From contig NZ_JAIBKA010000001.1 of the NCBI RefSeq assembly GCF_022603395.1, positions 434,001 through 498,000 of the forward strand: a stretch of 64,000 bases of DNA, in the 5' to 3' direction. The position numbers and the translations under genes are program-made. A model generated the notes under the pieces. The model did not search any database and was not told the origin of the DNA. It saw only the letters and a list, made by a program, of their open reading frames with translations. Below, in pieces: positions 63,969-64,000 of this stretch (positions are counted from its first letter, which is position 1; each line of letters begins with the position of its first letter). The DNA is from Desulfoferrobacter suflitae. Lineage in GTDB: Bacteria > Desulfobacterota > Syntrophobacteria > Syntrophobacterales > Syntrophobacteraceae.

Positions 63969-64000
63969 ATGAAACCTTCAGCAAGCGCAACTTCTGCCAA
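63969..64000 (+). CDS. Start of a gene running off the window
   Basis: ATG eight bases after GAGAG, 71 bases past recD. Only ten codons are visible (MKPSASATSA), too few to identify it. Confidence 0.35.
   Translation, partial: MKPSASATSA

Overview
The window looks like a chromosomal piece of a mesophilic, anaerobic Gram-negative bacterium, most likely Desulfobacterota (Syntrophobacter-like). This is an inference from gene content: HrcA/CIRCE control of groESL, many Hsp20 genes, RecBCD, GH130/GDP-mannose genes and many toxin-antitoxin remnants. No taxonomic search was possible. About 40% of the window is conserved core-type operons. The middle third (about 22.7-45.7 kb) is a decayed accessory island.

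Layout. 0.4-4.2 kb: leftward small genes, two Hsp20 genes, a zinc-ribbon protein, a coiled-coil protein and a Pin-type serine recombinase. 4.4-5.9 kb: a short RelA/SpoT-type (p)ppGpp synthetase with a dead hydrolase half and no C-terminal regulatory region. 5.97-15.27 kb: a tightly packed seven-gene mannose operon (two glycosyltransferases, phosphomannomutase, GH130, a glycosyltransferase fused to a phosphomannose-isomerase cupin, a second GH130, GDP-mannose pyrophosphorylase). It holds the steps for making GDP-mannose, building a mannoside and breaking it down by phosphorolysis. 15.75-22.7 kb: a stress block with a CIRCE-controlled groES-groEL, two Hsp20 genes, a truncated third Hsp20 that runs into an MgtA-type P-type ATPase, and a PTS EIIA-like protein.

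22.7-45.7 kb: accessory island. It holds two TumA/TumE-like toxin-antitoxin pairs (one between 95-bp direct repeats) and a second, partial copy of mgtA. That copy is split by a 4321-bp transposon with 36-bp inverted ends and a 6-bp target duplication, and is joined at its far end to a scrap of an enolase gene. The island also holds AbiEii/DUF6922, HigBA-like, RelE-like, DUF433/DUF5615 and PIN/RHH modules, a LytS/LytR remnant, an ISAzo13-family insertion sequence, an orphan DNA-phosphorothioation-associated methyltransferase, IS200 debris, and a prophage scar (Sak4-like ATPase, ParB-like fragment, integrase C-terminus) ending beside tRNA-Glu and tRNA-Lys.

46-64 kb: ordinary chromosome. Two small secreted proteins, an L,D-transpeptidase lipoprotein, a flavin reductase, a DUF1624 membrane protein, a YfcE-type phosphodiesterase, an acyltransferase, a SAM methyltransferase with a zinc-ribbon tail, and a complete recC-recB-recD operon whose genes overlap by ATGA.

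The best candidate for an under-described system is the mannose operon. It looks like a self-contained cycle for a mannose oligomer or polymer, lying between a stringent-response synthetase and the heat-shock block. The second candidate is the transposon with TnsB-like and AAA proteins plus two zinc-finger accessory genes.
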